Part shown: in pieces, positions 36,263-46,953 of the stretch
Layout: the number at the start of each line of letters is the position of its first letter
Numbering within the stretch: position 1 is the stretch's first letter
From: Gnetum montanum
Taxonomy: Eukaryota > Streptophyta > Gnetopsida > Gnetales > Gnetaceae
DNA: 64,000 nt
Assembly (NCBI GenBank): GCA_015680685.1
Contig: MNCI01004609.1
Span: forward strand, 238,241 to 302,240
Direction: 5' to 3'
Program-made: the position numbers and the translations under genes
Notes under the pieces: generated by a model
Database searches by the model: none
What the model was told of the DNA's origin: nothing
Seen by the model: only the letters and a program-made list of their open reading frames with translations

Positions 36263-37283
36263 GTTTAGGGCTAGTGTAGCAAGTGCATTGGTAATGGTGT
36301 TTTCACCTCTAGGAACATGCTATATATCCACTTCTACTAATTGCCTTAGCAGATGTTTAGTCAAAATCACAATATGGTTGCAAATGGAGAGCTTTGAATG
36401 CGTAAATTTTTGTGACTTGATTAATGACTAACTTTGAATTGCCTCGAACTACAAGATGTGTGAGTCCTGAAGTCAATGCTACCCAAAGACCTCTAAGAAG
36501 ACCTTCATATTCTGCCACGTTATTGGTACAGGGAAAGGTTAACCGGTAGGCGAAGGATTGGATCTCTCCAGAGGGGTATGTTAAAATGGTCGTAGCACTT
36601 CCTCCTCGGGAAGTTGAAGCTCCATCGAAATAAAGGATTGCCTCGTAGTCATCAGGTATAGTGTCTATACTATTAACATTCTCATTGGGAAATTCAGGGT
36701 TAATCGTTGCTTGATCGTGCGTTGGCGAGATGGTTAATTATGTGACTATTGCTTGACCTTTTGTGGAAGATTGAATAACATAGTGTAAGTCAAACTCTGC
36801 GATCATTGCATTTGACCTAGCTATCCTACTCGACTCATAGATGTTGTTAGTGATGGTGCGGAGTACATTATTCTTGAAAATGATGTAGACTTGATTATGG
36901 AAAAGATAATGCTGCCACTTCTTCAAGGAGAAGACGAGGGTAAGGCATGATTTCTCCACGTCGTTGTATCATTGTTCATAAATAATTAGAGCATGGCTCA
37001 AGTAATAGATAGGGATTTCAATTCCATCTTCATGTTTTTAACAAAGCATTGATGCAATGGAAGAATCGAAAGTTGCAAGGTAGATATAAAAGGGTCTATC
37101 GCTCTATGGGGAATAAATTGTTAGCAGTTGAGCCAGCTCTTGCTTTATGTTCTTGAATGCTTCCTAGCACTGTTGGGTCCATTGGAAATGCACATTCTTT
37201 CGGTGTTGCATGGGTCTCAACTTATCCATTAGTCTTTCGATAAAGCATCTAATGAATTGTAGTCTACCTTGGAGACCATGTAG
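36263..37283 (-). pseudogene. Tat copy B: RNase H plus second archaeal-like RNase H
   Basis: The first RNase H end reads EKSCLTLVFSLKKWQHYLFH and RIARSNAMIAEFDLHYVIQS (36738-36959). The second starts at about 36640 with YFDGASTSRGGSATVVL, holding the first catalytic Asp. NNVAEYEGLLRGL (about 36480-36525) holds the catalytic Glu, and NTIANALATLAL lies near 36270-36300. Two adjacent RNase H domains are characteristic of Tat-lineage elements. A frameshift lies between 36300 and 36500. Confidence 0.8.
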
Positions 37284-38378
37284 TTAGGTAAGGTTTTTTG
37301 GTGGTTGCATGTTAGTTATTGCATTAACCTTATCAAGGTCTACACATATCCCTATTTCAGAGACCACGAAGCCAAGCATTTTGCCCGTTTTGTCTCCAAA
37401 GACACACTTCTTTGGATTGAGTCTAAGGTCATATTTGAGACAACGTTTAAGCACTAAGCCTAGATCTTTTGCATGTTGTTCGATTGTTTTAGATTTAACC
37501 ATGATGTTGTCAATGTAATCATTGAGAAAATTGAGCATGTAATCACTAAATATATATGTCATTTCTGGTTGATATGTAGCGCCTGCATTTTTAAGACCAA
37601 ATGACATCATCGTATAGCAGAATGTGATCCAAGGCATCATAAACGGTGTTCTGAGTTGATCTTCCAGGTTGATTCTTATCTGATTGTATCCTGAAAATCT
37701 ATCCATAAAGGATAATTGTGTATGGCCTATAGTTGTGTCAATAAGTTGATCGATGCTAGGTAGTGGGAAGTCATCCTTTATAGTGGCTGTATTGAGATCA
37801 CAGAAGTCAATGCATATGCGTATGCTACCATTCTTTTTAGGGACTACAACAATGTTTAATACCCAATCGGAATAGTCAACGGCCCAGATGAAACTGACTT
37901 GGTAAAGCTTTGTGATTTCGGCACGAACCGCTAACACTACCTCAGGTTTAACCTTTCGTGCCTTTTGCTTCACCGATTTGACTTTTCCATCAAGAATGAT
38001 GTTGTGTTGGATGATTCAGGGGTCTAATCCTAGCATGTCGGTATATGATGATGCAAATGTTTTTATATTTTCTTTCAGTACTTGAGTGATGTCACTGACA
38101 AGTTGTGAGTCTAGTAGGGTACTTAATTTTAATGTTCTAGTTTCATCATTGAATGTAGTAATGGGGACTTCAACAAGAGGATCTTCAGTGATATTATCAG
38201 CTTCTAGATCTAAAGTCCTAGTCACATTTTTATGTCAGTCTGATGTTTCTTGAGTGGAGGCTATTAAGTTAGTATAAGAGCATGGATCTATATCCAAGGA
38301 TTCTAGATTGATTGCTCTTTTTACCTCTCCATATGATCCACTGAGAGACAATGTTGGAAGGATATTGTTGGCAGCCAT
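37284..38378 (-). pseudogene. Tat copy B pol N-terminus and reverse transcriptase
   Basis: The frame opens with ATG at 38378 (MAANNILPTLSLSGSYGE) and stays in one frame to 37284, with a few stops (after QETSD, LGLDP). RT motifs are PKKNGSIRICIDFCDLN, DDFPLPSIDQLIDTTIGH, SFMDRFSGYNQIRI, MMSFGLKNAGATYQ and YIDNIMVKS. The last replaces the usual Y-x-DD with IDN, so the catalytic second Asp is lost. KKCVFGDKTGKMLGFVVSE ends the domain. The start is preceded by a splice-acceptor-like tttaaattagcag (minus strand). Confidence 0.85.
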
Positions 38379-38686
38379 GTGTTTGCTCCTGCTAATTTAA
38401 ATTGGGAGTGAAGTGAGAGACATTCCCTTAACGAAGTAATTACTAAATGTAAAAAAGCATAGGGTAATCAAACTATGTACTCACAAAATTGTGGGACATA
38501 GTGGCAGTTATGGAAATTTTAGGTCGTACCAGGCCAAGAGCAATAACAGTTTTAAAGAGCTTTAAAAGGAACCAGCCATTTTTGACTGTGGCTAGTTTAA
38601 CGTCATTGCGGACGTTCACTGGTAATTTAACGTTGTACCAAATGATTGGTAGTTTAACGTCATTCTAGATGGTTTGGTAATTCACC
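38379..38686 (-). other. Gap between gag-protease and pol, possible Ogre-type intron
   Basis: 308 nt without an open frame separate the gag-protease stop (38687-38689) from the pol ATG (38378). The minus strand has an acceptor-like AAATTAGCAG at 38389-38398. Ogre/Tat elements are known to carry an intron between protease and RT. A clear donor is not visible; GGGTGAAT just after the gag-protease stop is weak. The gap holds three tagtttaacgtcatt-like repeats. Confidence 0.5.
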
Positions 38687-41600
38687 CTAATTAATGAGTT
38701 GCTTCTTAATCTTTCGTAGTTTGATGTGAGGGGTAGGGCATGTAGGTATGATCTTATACTCACCTTCCCCTTCATTGGTGATATCAAAGGGTAATTCTGA
38801 CTAGGAGACGTTAGTAGGAATGGCTCCTATGTCTGTGTTGTCTGGTGCTTCCCCAGTTTTACTAGGATCATGAGTTAACATTGGGTTCTTATCTTGAAGT
38901 ATACTCATGATTCCTTGTTTAGGCTCAGAGAATTCAACCTTTGCCCCTGATCTATTCCAGAGCGCAAGGAAGTGAGTGATGTTGTCGTATCCCCATGTAT
39001 GATGATCTCACTAGCCTTATAAGGTAGGTGGATCTCTTGATGGATTGGTGAGGATATGGCTCCAAGTTGAGCTAGCCAAGGACGTCTTGGAATTAGATTA
39101 AACCCTGACATTTCATCGACCACTACGAATTCAGCCGATGTGGGGAATTGGTCCCCTGTTATGAAATCCAAAGTAGCCATGCCTTTCACCATGACATAGG
39201 AACCACTAAAGGACTTTAGGAATGAAGTTGTTGTGGGCTGTATTTGCTCTATAAGCCCCAATTTTTCAATGACAGGGAAGGGTAGTACATTCGTTGTCGT
39301 GCCATCATCAACATGCACCCTACGTATTTTGAAATGGTTGACTTGTATTGTTATGAACATAGGGGCTGTAGCAACCTCTCCCATTTTCTCATCTCATTTA
39401 ATGTCATTAGCATGAAACTCTAGGGATGTGATCCTTGATTGTTGAGGCTGTGAGGACAGTACTACATAAATAGACAACTCATCTGCAGGAAGGTCCTCAC
39501 TAAGAGGGGTTGAAGTCAACATATGCACGAGTGCTTCCTGATGTACAGTTGAAGTCATTACTAAATCATACAGGCTTAAGGAAGTATTCTTTTGTTTCAA
39601 GGCCTGCGTGACTTGAGTCAATGCACTCGCTAGATCTTTACCATTCGGGGCACCCTTATTTGCAAGGACTTGGTCCATTTGACCTAGCATTCGTATCTCT
39701 TGTAGAGGGATCTTTGCGTTGGCAACTGGGGATGTTGAGTTTTGGGCCCTGGGAATGCCAGTATTCTTGTTTGTGTGACTTGTGCTAGGCTCACCACTAG
39801 ACAGACCCATAGGAACAACATTTAGCAGTATGGGCTTTGGTGGTCCTACTTCGTACTCATGACATTCCTTCTCTAGGTGCTCTCATGTCAGCCTGTCAAC
39901 AAGACGCTCTCACATGGGTTGTGGGGGAATGGTAGGGGGTTGCACATCAGGGGGTCTTGGCACCCAGATCACGAAGGGAGTGGGTTATGTTTCCAATGGT
40001 GTGGTTGTTGCTACGACAGAAGGGGGTACATGAATGATGAATGGTTTTTTTAGTGCGAGGAACGTGCGTATGAAAAAAGGAGCTTGAGGAGGTGTTAGGG
40101 TAGGTGTATTTTTAGAGGGCCTGTGGACTACAAAAGGTTTTCATGATACGTCCTATCTATTCTCCACATGGATAGTGTTAATTACATATGGTGCATCATT
40201 GGTATTGAGAGGATCCTTGTAGACTCCCATGGGTTGGTTTTGGGGTGTTATCGGGTTCGTCTTGTTAAATACTATTGCACCCCTATCAATCATGCAATGT
40301 ATGTCTTGTTTTAAGGTGAAGCAGTAGTCAGTTCCATGCCCACACCATTGGTGATATTTGCAAAACCTATCCAACCTAAAGCCTCTTGGAATGGGGGGCT
40401 CATTAGCTATTGCGAAAGATGGGTTCTTGGCCAACTCACAGAATCGATCATGTCTTTGAGATGTCATAGGGGACATTTTTTTATGTTTGATTAGCCTAGC
40501 CTTTAGAAGTTGATCTAGCAATTGTGAAGGTTTGACAACTAAGGGTGTATATTGGATGGGATCCTTTCATTCGAATGTACTAGTGTTTCCGAGGGCTCAG
40601 GTGTAGGCATAGGTCTGGTTCTTTCACGGCTGGTTGGAGTAGCAGGTTGTTTTCCTCTTTGTCCTGGATTATTAGGTTGGGCTATCTCTGCCACCACTAC
40701 TACCATCGTTTTGAACTTATCCTTATCTTTCCTCGTATGTTGGCTCCTAAAGGTTGAGTAAGTTGGGTCACTACTCATTTGTGCAGCCTCTTCTATGTTC
40801 TTAATTTGCACAAATTCTTGGCTCAAAGTACGGGCACTTAAATAATATAATTTCAATTTAATAAAATCATTCATGGTCACCTTAAGGATGGTAAGAAGAT
40901 ATGTTTCAAGGATGGGCTCATGAAGTTCATTGAGAACTGCACTCCACCTTTGGATGAATTTTTGCACTGGCTCTAATGGTGCCTGTTTGATCTGAATCAA
41001 GCTATCCAGTGTGGCTTCAGGCTTTAGGTTATATTTAAAATGGATAAAAAACTGATGTAACAGATCCTCCAGAGAGGATATGGAGTTATGGGGCAAAGCT
41101 CGATACCAATCTAAGGCTTTTCCCATTAGGGACATAGCAAACACACGTAAAATCACATGAGGCCAGGCTTGAAGCAATATACACTCTAGAAAAAATGTTA
41201 CCAGATGGGCATTCAGACCTCCCTCTCCATTTTACTTATTTAGTTGAGGCAGTGAGATTCCCTTCGGCAAGGTTAATGGTGGGACTGAAGGGTGGATTAG
41301 ATCATCTTGATAGAAGTCCAGCACCTTGACTTCCTTAGTGTTTACAGTTTTAAGATGTTTTAACTCTTCAGTTAATGAGTGCATCATTTTTTTGTGTCTA
41401 CCCACTCTTGGGTGGTAGGAAAACTGGTGGTTTGAGTGGATTATGATTGATAATAATCCGATAGTTGCATCATTTGTGGAAAGGGAGACTGTTCGATTGT
41501 CGGTTGTGGTGGAGCAACGTTCAGAGATGGGATTGTAGGGTGTGGTATACTGTAATGAGTTGGTTGGTATTGTTGAATAACTAGTGAAACCCACTGCCTA

Positions 41601-42427
41601 GCCATAGGTTGTGAGGTCACACCCTAAACTTGTTGGGCTGCAGTAATCAATGATGCTCCATGAGTTTGCACTTGTGGTATGTAATGGGTGGACGTGGAAG
41701 CTAGTATGATAGATGACATCCTAATCACCTAGGGTTGGAAGATTGATCCTGCATTAGTTTAAGGAGGGGGTTGTTGGGACTGGACTTGCGAAGGTATGAT
41801 GGAAGTGGACGTATCAAATTGAACATTGGGCATGGAGAAGGTGGAAATGGGAGCGAGCACTTCTTGTCGGGAAACTGGCACTCAAGTGTTTGCAGATGAA
41901 GGAGGAAACATAGTTACTTCTAGGAAAGGTTGGAATAATGGGTTTGTATGGGCATGGGGATTGATGGTATGGTACAAATCCCCATGCTTATATTGGACTA
42001 CAAACTCATCTTCTTCATCTCCACTCTGAGGCTCTATTGGAGGTGGTTGTAAGGCTTAACTTCTTGCCATGAGAAGTTGAGATATGAGTCGATGATGGTG
42101 TTTGGAAAGAGGGATTATATCAAATGCTAAGGGAGTGAACTCACGGCCTCCTTTCTAAATGAGTTTATAGTTTCGTTTCACTTCTCTCTCTACACAATCG
42201 ATAGGTAGGTTAGCTTAAATCTTCACATAGATGAAGTTATATTGTTCTGGGGTGAGAGTTGCATAAGTAGGGTATTTACCCTGTAGCCTAAGTGATTGGC
42301 ACATAGGGCCTTGAGATTTTATATGTTTGATAACAGTTATGGGTTTTGTAGCAGTCATAGGGTTCGAGGTTTCAGCCCCAAAGTTAGGGATCGACAATGC
42401 TAGTGTGTTGACTTGGGAAGATTCCAT
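38687..42427 (-). pseudogene. Tat copy B gag-protease
   Basis: ATG at 42427 opens MESSQVNTLALSIPNFGAET. YNFIYVKI follows, then a Gln/Pro-rich stretch with many stops. The capsid lies at 40539-41177 (SLMGKALDWYRALPHNSISS, QFFIHFKYNL, VQKFIQRWSAVLNELHEP). The zinc knuckle CKYHQWCGHGTDYC with LKQDIHCMIDRG is in 40153-40521. The protease lies at 38905-39384 (VHVDDGTTTNVLPFPVIEKL, then LIPRRPWLAQLGA, where the usual G-R-P-W is R-R-P-W). The end ELPFDITNEGEGEYKI...KLRKIKKQLIN matches copy A. Several frameshifts divide it. In family members it gives the particle shell and its processing enzyme. Confidence 0.85.
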
Positions 42428-42514
42428 AGTGAGAATAAACTAGGCTGGACAAGTTGAGTGTGCGTAAGCTAGGTGGTTAAGCTAGTGTGAGCAAGCTTAC
42501 TGCATAAGTAGGTT

Positions 42515-42613
42515 GACAGCATGAGCAACTGATAGCATGAGAAAGCTGACAGTGTGAGTAACTAACAGTGTGAGCAAGTTGACAGTGTGAGTAACTGATA
42601 GTGTGAGCAAGTC
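42515..42613. repeat. 33-bp (16+17) tandem repeat, three dimers
   Basis: Six alternating units of 16 and 17 nt (gacagtgtgagtaact, gatagtgtgagcaagtt) run without gaps. They lie in the leader between primer site and gag of copy B. The gtgagcaagct word also occurs inside the LTR near 33172-33190 and 44362-44390. Confidence 0.75.
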
Positions 42614-42727
42614 AAGCTAAGCATGTGTAAGCTAGCTTGACATGCTAGGCTTTAGTTTCAGCACCTAATCTATGCAGCATTATGAATAGTAGCGTGATCA
42701 ACATTTTGATAGACGGTAAACAAGTTT

Positions 42728-42752
42728 GGCCTTCCTTCTAGCTCCAATTTAC
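42728..42752 (-). promoter_or_regulatory. Primer binding site candidate, Tat copy B
   Basis: The minus strand, 3 nt inside the 5' LTR, reads AATTGGAGCTAGAAGGAAGG. The same GCTAGAAG core is found at the same place in copy A (13107-13129). An unmutated form TTGGCGCTAGAAGG is likely. The tRNA is not assigned. Confidence 0.5.
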
Positions 42753-44492
42753 TGTACTGATTGAAATCGTCGGTGTAAGGCTGGAAGGGAAAAACAAACA
42801 CTAAAGGATCATTGGACAGACACAACAGACCCTTCCTTCACGTGAGGGCAAGCTGGAAAAGAAAATAAAGGCATAGTGCCTTGGATGGTCTACACGTAAA
42901 TCAACCAAGGAATTCCCTGAACGTAAGCTATGGCTTGCATTGGGGTTATCGTAACTAATGTTCGAAATGTAAATAGTGAGGCATAAAATGCAAATAGATC
43001 ATACGCAGAACAATATTTCAAAAAAAATGTAAACTAAATGTAAAAATAGAGTAAAAAATATAATGGAAGGCAAACATGAACTGTATTATATTGCTTAGAA
43101 TGAATGTCCACCAGTCAAAGCGTAGCTGCACGTGTGGATGGCAAGTCAAGCGCTAAGCCTTGGGGCGATATGCTGTGTAGGTGCTCAAATGCTAGGAGTT
43201 AGGTGTGTCTGAGTGTTAAAAGTTGCTAGTCAATGTTTCCTAAGCCATCAACCTTCAAAATTTCCAACCTTGTTTATGTGAATTGACAGGGTATTTATAG
43301 GGTTCGGCTAAGCTCGGGTGCGGAACTCATGAATAGAATCAATGGCTAAGAGATGAGAGGAAAATGGATCATGTGACACGTGTCCGATGGATAGCTATAT
43401 GTGAGTTGGACACACATGGGCAAGGTACATTTTTGACCAGATGCACCGTATCTTACAGCGTGTGTTTGGCTTACGAAAGCTAGCTTACGCTCATGGAAGT
43501 AGATACAATTTTGGAGCGTAAGAGCTTGATAAGCTCACAAATGATAAACATTTACAATGAAAATGATAATGTACAACAAGATAGATCAGCTCCAACTTGC
43601 TTGAAACTTGTCAATCCTTGAATTGACTATTGCAGGATGTTGATTTGAGTGGTTTTGTGACTGTTTGAGGCATCTCTGTTTCACCAAGACTTCCAAAGTG
43701 AGTTGATTTTGTCTTGGCATGTCCTCAGCATGAGTTTGGCATGCTTTTGATTGAGCATGATCAGTACTTACACTACACTCACGCTGCTAGCGTGACCTCA
43801 GTGTGAGTGAGCCAAAAATGACATATTTCACACCAAAATTTTGATTTTTGAAGCCTTTTTCTTGAGTACAGAAATTGCCTAACTATGGTTGACCTTAAGA
43901 GTGATTTGAAAATCAAAAATTAAGCTTGATGTTTCTTGATTTAAGTTTCTTCTGGCAGCTGACGCTGGACTCACGATGCCAACATGAGTGTAGCGTGACC
44001 ACAGCGTGAGCTACAAAACTTGTAATTTTGGATTTAAAATCTAGAATTCTAGAGGTTGGAATTTATCAATAATGAACCCTAAGGATGACTTGCACCTTGG
44101 AATTCAAATCATTTCAACTCAGTTTTGAGGTTTTCAAAGTTGGTCACATTGTACTCACGCTACCAGCGTCACCTCAGTGTGACCACATCGTGAGTGAAAA
44201 AATTTGTGTCATTTGACCTAAAATTTAAATTCCTGAATGCTAAAACTTGAACTAGACATAATAGTAACCCTTGAGAATGACTTACACCCTTAGATTGAAC
44301 CACCTTTGACTCAGTTTTGAGGCTTTGGAGTTGCTCATGCCGAGGGCAAGCTAGCTTGACAATGTGAGCAAGATGGCTTGAGCAAGCTAAGCATGAGTTC
44401 CATGCCTTAGTCAAATTTTTGCTTCCCAAAAGCTAAAAAGGCTCTGGGTTGTTCTCATTTCAAAGTGTTAGGCTGAAATTAGTGGTGTTTCA
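42753..44492 (-). repeat. 5' LTR of Tat copy B (1,740 bp)
   Basis: The plus-strand edges are TGTACTGATTGAAATC and GGTGTTTCA. It has no nested insertion and shows the empty site of the solo LTR near 43970-43995. It contains several CGTGA/TCACG inverted words, for example TCACGCTGCTAGCGTGA at 43779-43795. Confidence 0.9.
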
Positions 44493-44497
44493 GCCCC

Positions 44498-45985
44498 CAT
44501 GCTATCAAGGAAATAATCACATATACCACTAACATTCTTAGTGGTAATAGATAGTGAATCATCCACATCCCCTGCAAGTGGGTTGTCATAATGCATAATG
44601 CTTACAACATGTTTTGCCCATGGTCTAGAGAGTTGATAGGTATTACATCCAATCCATTTTTCATCTCTCTTGAACACTAGAAACTATACAAACCTCCTCA
44701 AATATTCACTAAAGAAGTTGAAGTGAACATGACAAGTGGAATCAAGCTTATTGAGAAGTTTTTTAATTTTATCTTATAGTCCATTAACCAAGAAGATTCC
44801 CTAGTTGAACCTAGTACCATCTGTTAAACTTTCTTCATTATCCAAGCCTATTAAAATGTAAAATTTTTCTTTTGAGATAAAAATAGGTGAAAGACTCTAA
44901 AGCAAAAAAGAAAATAGGTTTGATTTTCTTCTTCATCTTTACATTTGTTAAAATAAAATAGAGAACTAGGAGGAGAATTCAACCAAGACTCTAATTCCTT
45001 ATGAATACTAGAATCTTTCCTTGCTCTACTGACAACCTTAACACCATTAGAAGGTATGCCGAAGAGATCATTAAACATGAACTTGCTAATGCACAAACTA
45101 TAGGACCACCATGAACATGAGTGACAAATTTGATGACATCCTTATCAAAAGAGTCAATCACATTTAACATTTTAGTAGATGACATGGATGAGCTATAAAA
45201 CATAAATAAATCATATAAGCTAGCATTAATTAATCTTTGTTGAAGATCTAATGAAGCCTTGTCTCTTAACCACTCCTACAAGACCTCCACTTTGTCCCAC
45301 TTGAGTTCAATTCTCTCCTTAGCATGACCTAAAATAGTGACGACAACCATGAACTCTCATATGGAATCTACAAGATAACACAATCAACCCATTAGTCAAA
45401 TTAAAACTAAAAAATTAGTAGAAATGCATAAGACTAAAAAACTAAAAAGAAAAACTTAAAAACAAAAAACAAAAATGTTAACCATGCTCTAATGATCTTT
45501 ACTTACTAACTGGACACATGGCTGAAACCTTAGACCAAAGTGTCATGGGTGCTCCAAAATATGCACGAGACCACCACTTATGTTCATGTTCATTGGATAC
45601 ACATAGTTGATATATATTATAATATTGTCTAAGGTGTCCACTAAACTCATTACCAAGTTGATTAAGCACCTGCACTCTCACAACTGTGCCATGCCTAAAG
45701 ACCTCTAAAGTTGTATGAGTAAAGACAAAGCCTAGTCATTCTTAACCAACCCTTCATGGTTCACTATATACTTACAAGAAAATAAAATGTAAAAAAATTT
45801 AGACAAATATCATCAAAATTAAAACCAAAAATGAGATTAAAACTTAAAATAAAACTTCTGTTTCAAGTAGGTAAATAGTTCTTGGGGGGTTTTGGAAGTA
45901 AGTATTGGTTCAATGGCCAATGATCAAGGTGTTGTTAACATTATCTTGGAAATACTCTAGCATGTCCCAAACTTGTGATAACTAC
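44498..45985 (-). pseudogene. Relic H, central exons
   Basis: Minus-strand exons are: 45860-45985 (LSQVWDMLEYFQDNVNNT), continuing from 53066 after removal of R2; 45507-45700 (RVQVLNQLGNEFSGHLRQYY, WWSRAYFGAPMTLWSKVSAM; donor GTAAGT at 45501-45506); and 45367 down to 44498 (acceptor ttatcttgtag; GHAKERIELKWDKVEVL, LQQRLINASLYDLFMFYSSS, STKMLNVIDSFDKDVIKFV, FNDLFGIPSNGVKVV, KELESWLNSPPSSLFYFNKC, TYQLSRPWAKHVVSIMHYDN, SITTKNVSGICDYFLDSMGA). It contains stops and two or three frameshifts. The protein looked well conserved before decay, but I do not recognise it. No catalytic motif is evident. Confidence 0.55.
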
Positions 45986-46813
45986 TGATGGGACATGATG
46001 TACATGATATCACGGCCGTCACGATATCACATCCCTTGAAATATCACATACGCAATATCGTGTCTTCCCCTGCAATATCACGTACGTAATATCACAGTGC
46101 ACCGTCATATCTATAAATAAGAGGCGGCTCTCCATTGTTTCTTCATCCTAGGCTAGACAATAGGAAAAATCTGCCAGATTGATCACTCTAGAGATAGAAT
46201 ATTTTCCATGTGCCCACAGTAGGAGTCCCAAAGTGAATGGATGTTTATTTGAGCAAACATTGTACTTGAACACAAGTTTGTGTAGGGAAATAAAGACAAG
46301 CTTTCTGGATAAACCTTGCAACACATGGAATAAGATTTTCTTTATTGTTATTTATTATCTGTTATTTACTATTTTCCTTCTCAACCCTTTCCTCCTAGTT
46401 AAGTGCCTCAGTATGACCACTTTGAGCACGTGCGTTACGTGTGGTGATCCCAACAATGATTAGTGTTTGGTAGCCACTATTGCATCGATTCAAGGTGTGT
46501 ACGGTAAGTGGGAACAGATGCTGACGTTAGGTAATTTAGACTTAGTTCATTAGTTAGAATTAGTAATTAGTTTCTCAACCCTTCACCTTGTTAGCATAGG
46601 AGACATAAAACATACAAACTATAAAAATCATATAGCTTAGATTTGCTTAACCATACACCGTGACAACTACAAGTAAGTCTGGGAAGACAACGAATAATTA
46701 ACCCTAAGTGTTCCATGGGGTGTGTAGGCACTTAGTTTGTGGAGTTCGACTGGCTCGCGCATGCTACGCTCGTATTTGTATGGTTGAGTGTAGGGGTATC
46801 TCGCCACTCATCA
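45986..46813 (+). repeat. 5' LTR of R2 (828 bp)
   Basis: Promoter palindromes are decayed to AATATCACATACGCAATATC (46040-46059) and AATATCACGTACGTAATATC (46074-46093); TATAAATA is at 46112-46119. The partner at 52234 keeps more CpG, so loss is copy-specific. Confidence 0.92.
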
Positions 46814-46814
46814 T

Positions 46815-46832
46815 TGGCACCGTTGCCGGGGA
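46815..46832 (+). promoter_or_regulatory. R2 primer binding site
   Basis: TGGCACCGTTGCCGGGGA lies one base after the LTR. It is one change from TGGCGCCGTTGCCGGGGA, a site common in plant Ty3/gypsy elements of the Athila/Tat group and usually assigned to tRNA-Asp. Confidence 0.85.
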
Positions 46833-46953
46833 CTAAGTGTTTGTGTGCCGAATAGAACATAAAGGATATCACTCACATCGTTGGAAGCCTAAACGAACCT
46901 TCGGGTTAATTATAAGAAAAATTATATATGGTAAAATTAGCACACTGATCAAA

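Larger units (their letters stand above)
30783..44497 (-). mobile_element. Tat/Ogre-type Ty3/gypsy element, copy B
   Basis: It has perfect 5-bp target duplications GCCCC at 30783-30787 and 44493-44497, and LTRs with TGTACT...GTGTTTCA plus-strand edges. The internal gene order on the minus strand is gag, protease, gap, RT, RNase H, second (archaeal-like) RNase H, integrase. The second RNase H and the CxYHxxxGHxTDxC knuckle in gag are marks of the Tat lineage. The element is about 13.7 kb, including a 793-bp solo LTR nested in its 3' LTR. All genes carry stops and frameshifts. When the element is removed with one GCCCC copy, the relic H frame reads through (DSMGA then KPHDTQ). Confidence 0.9.
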
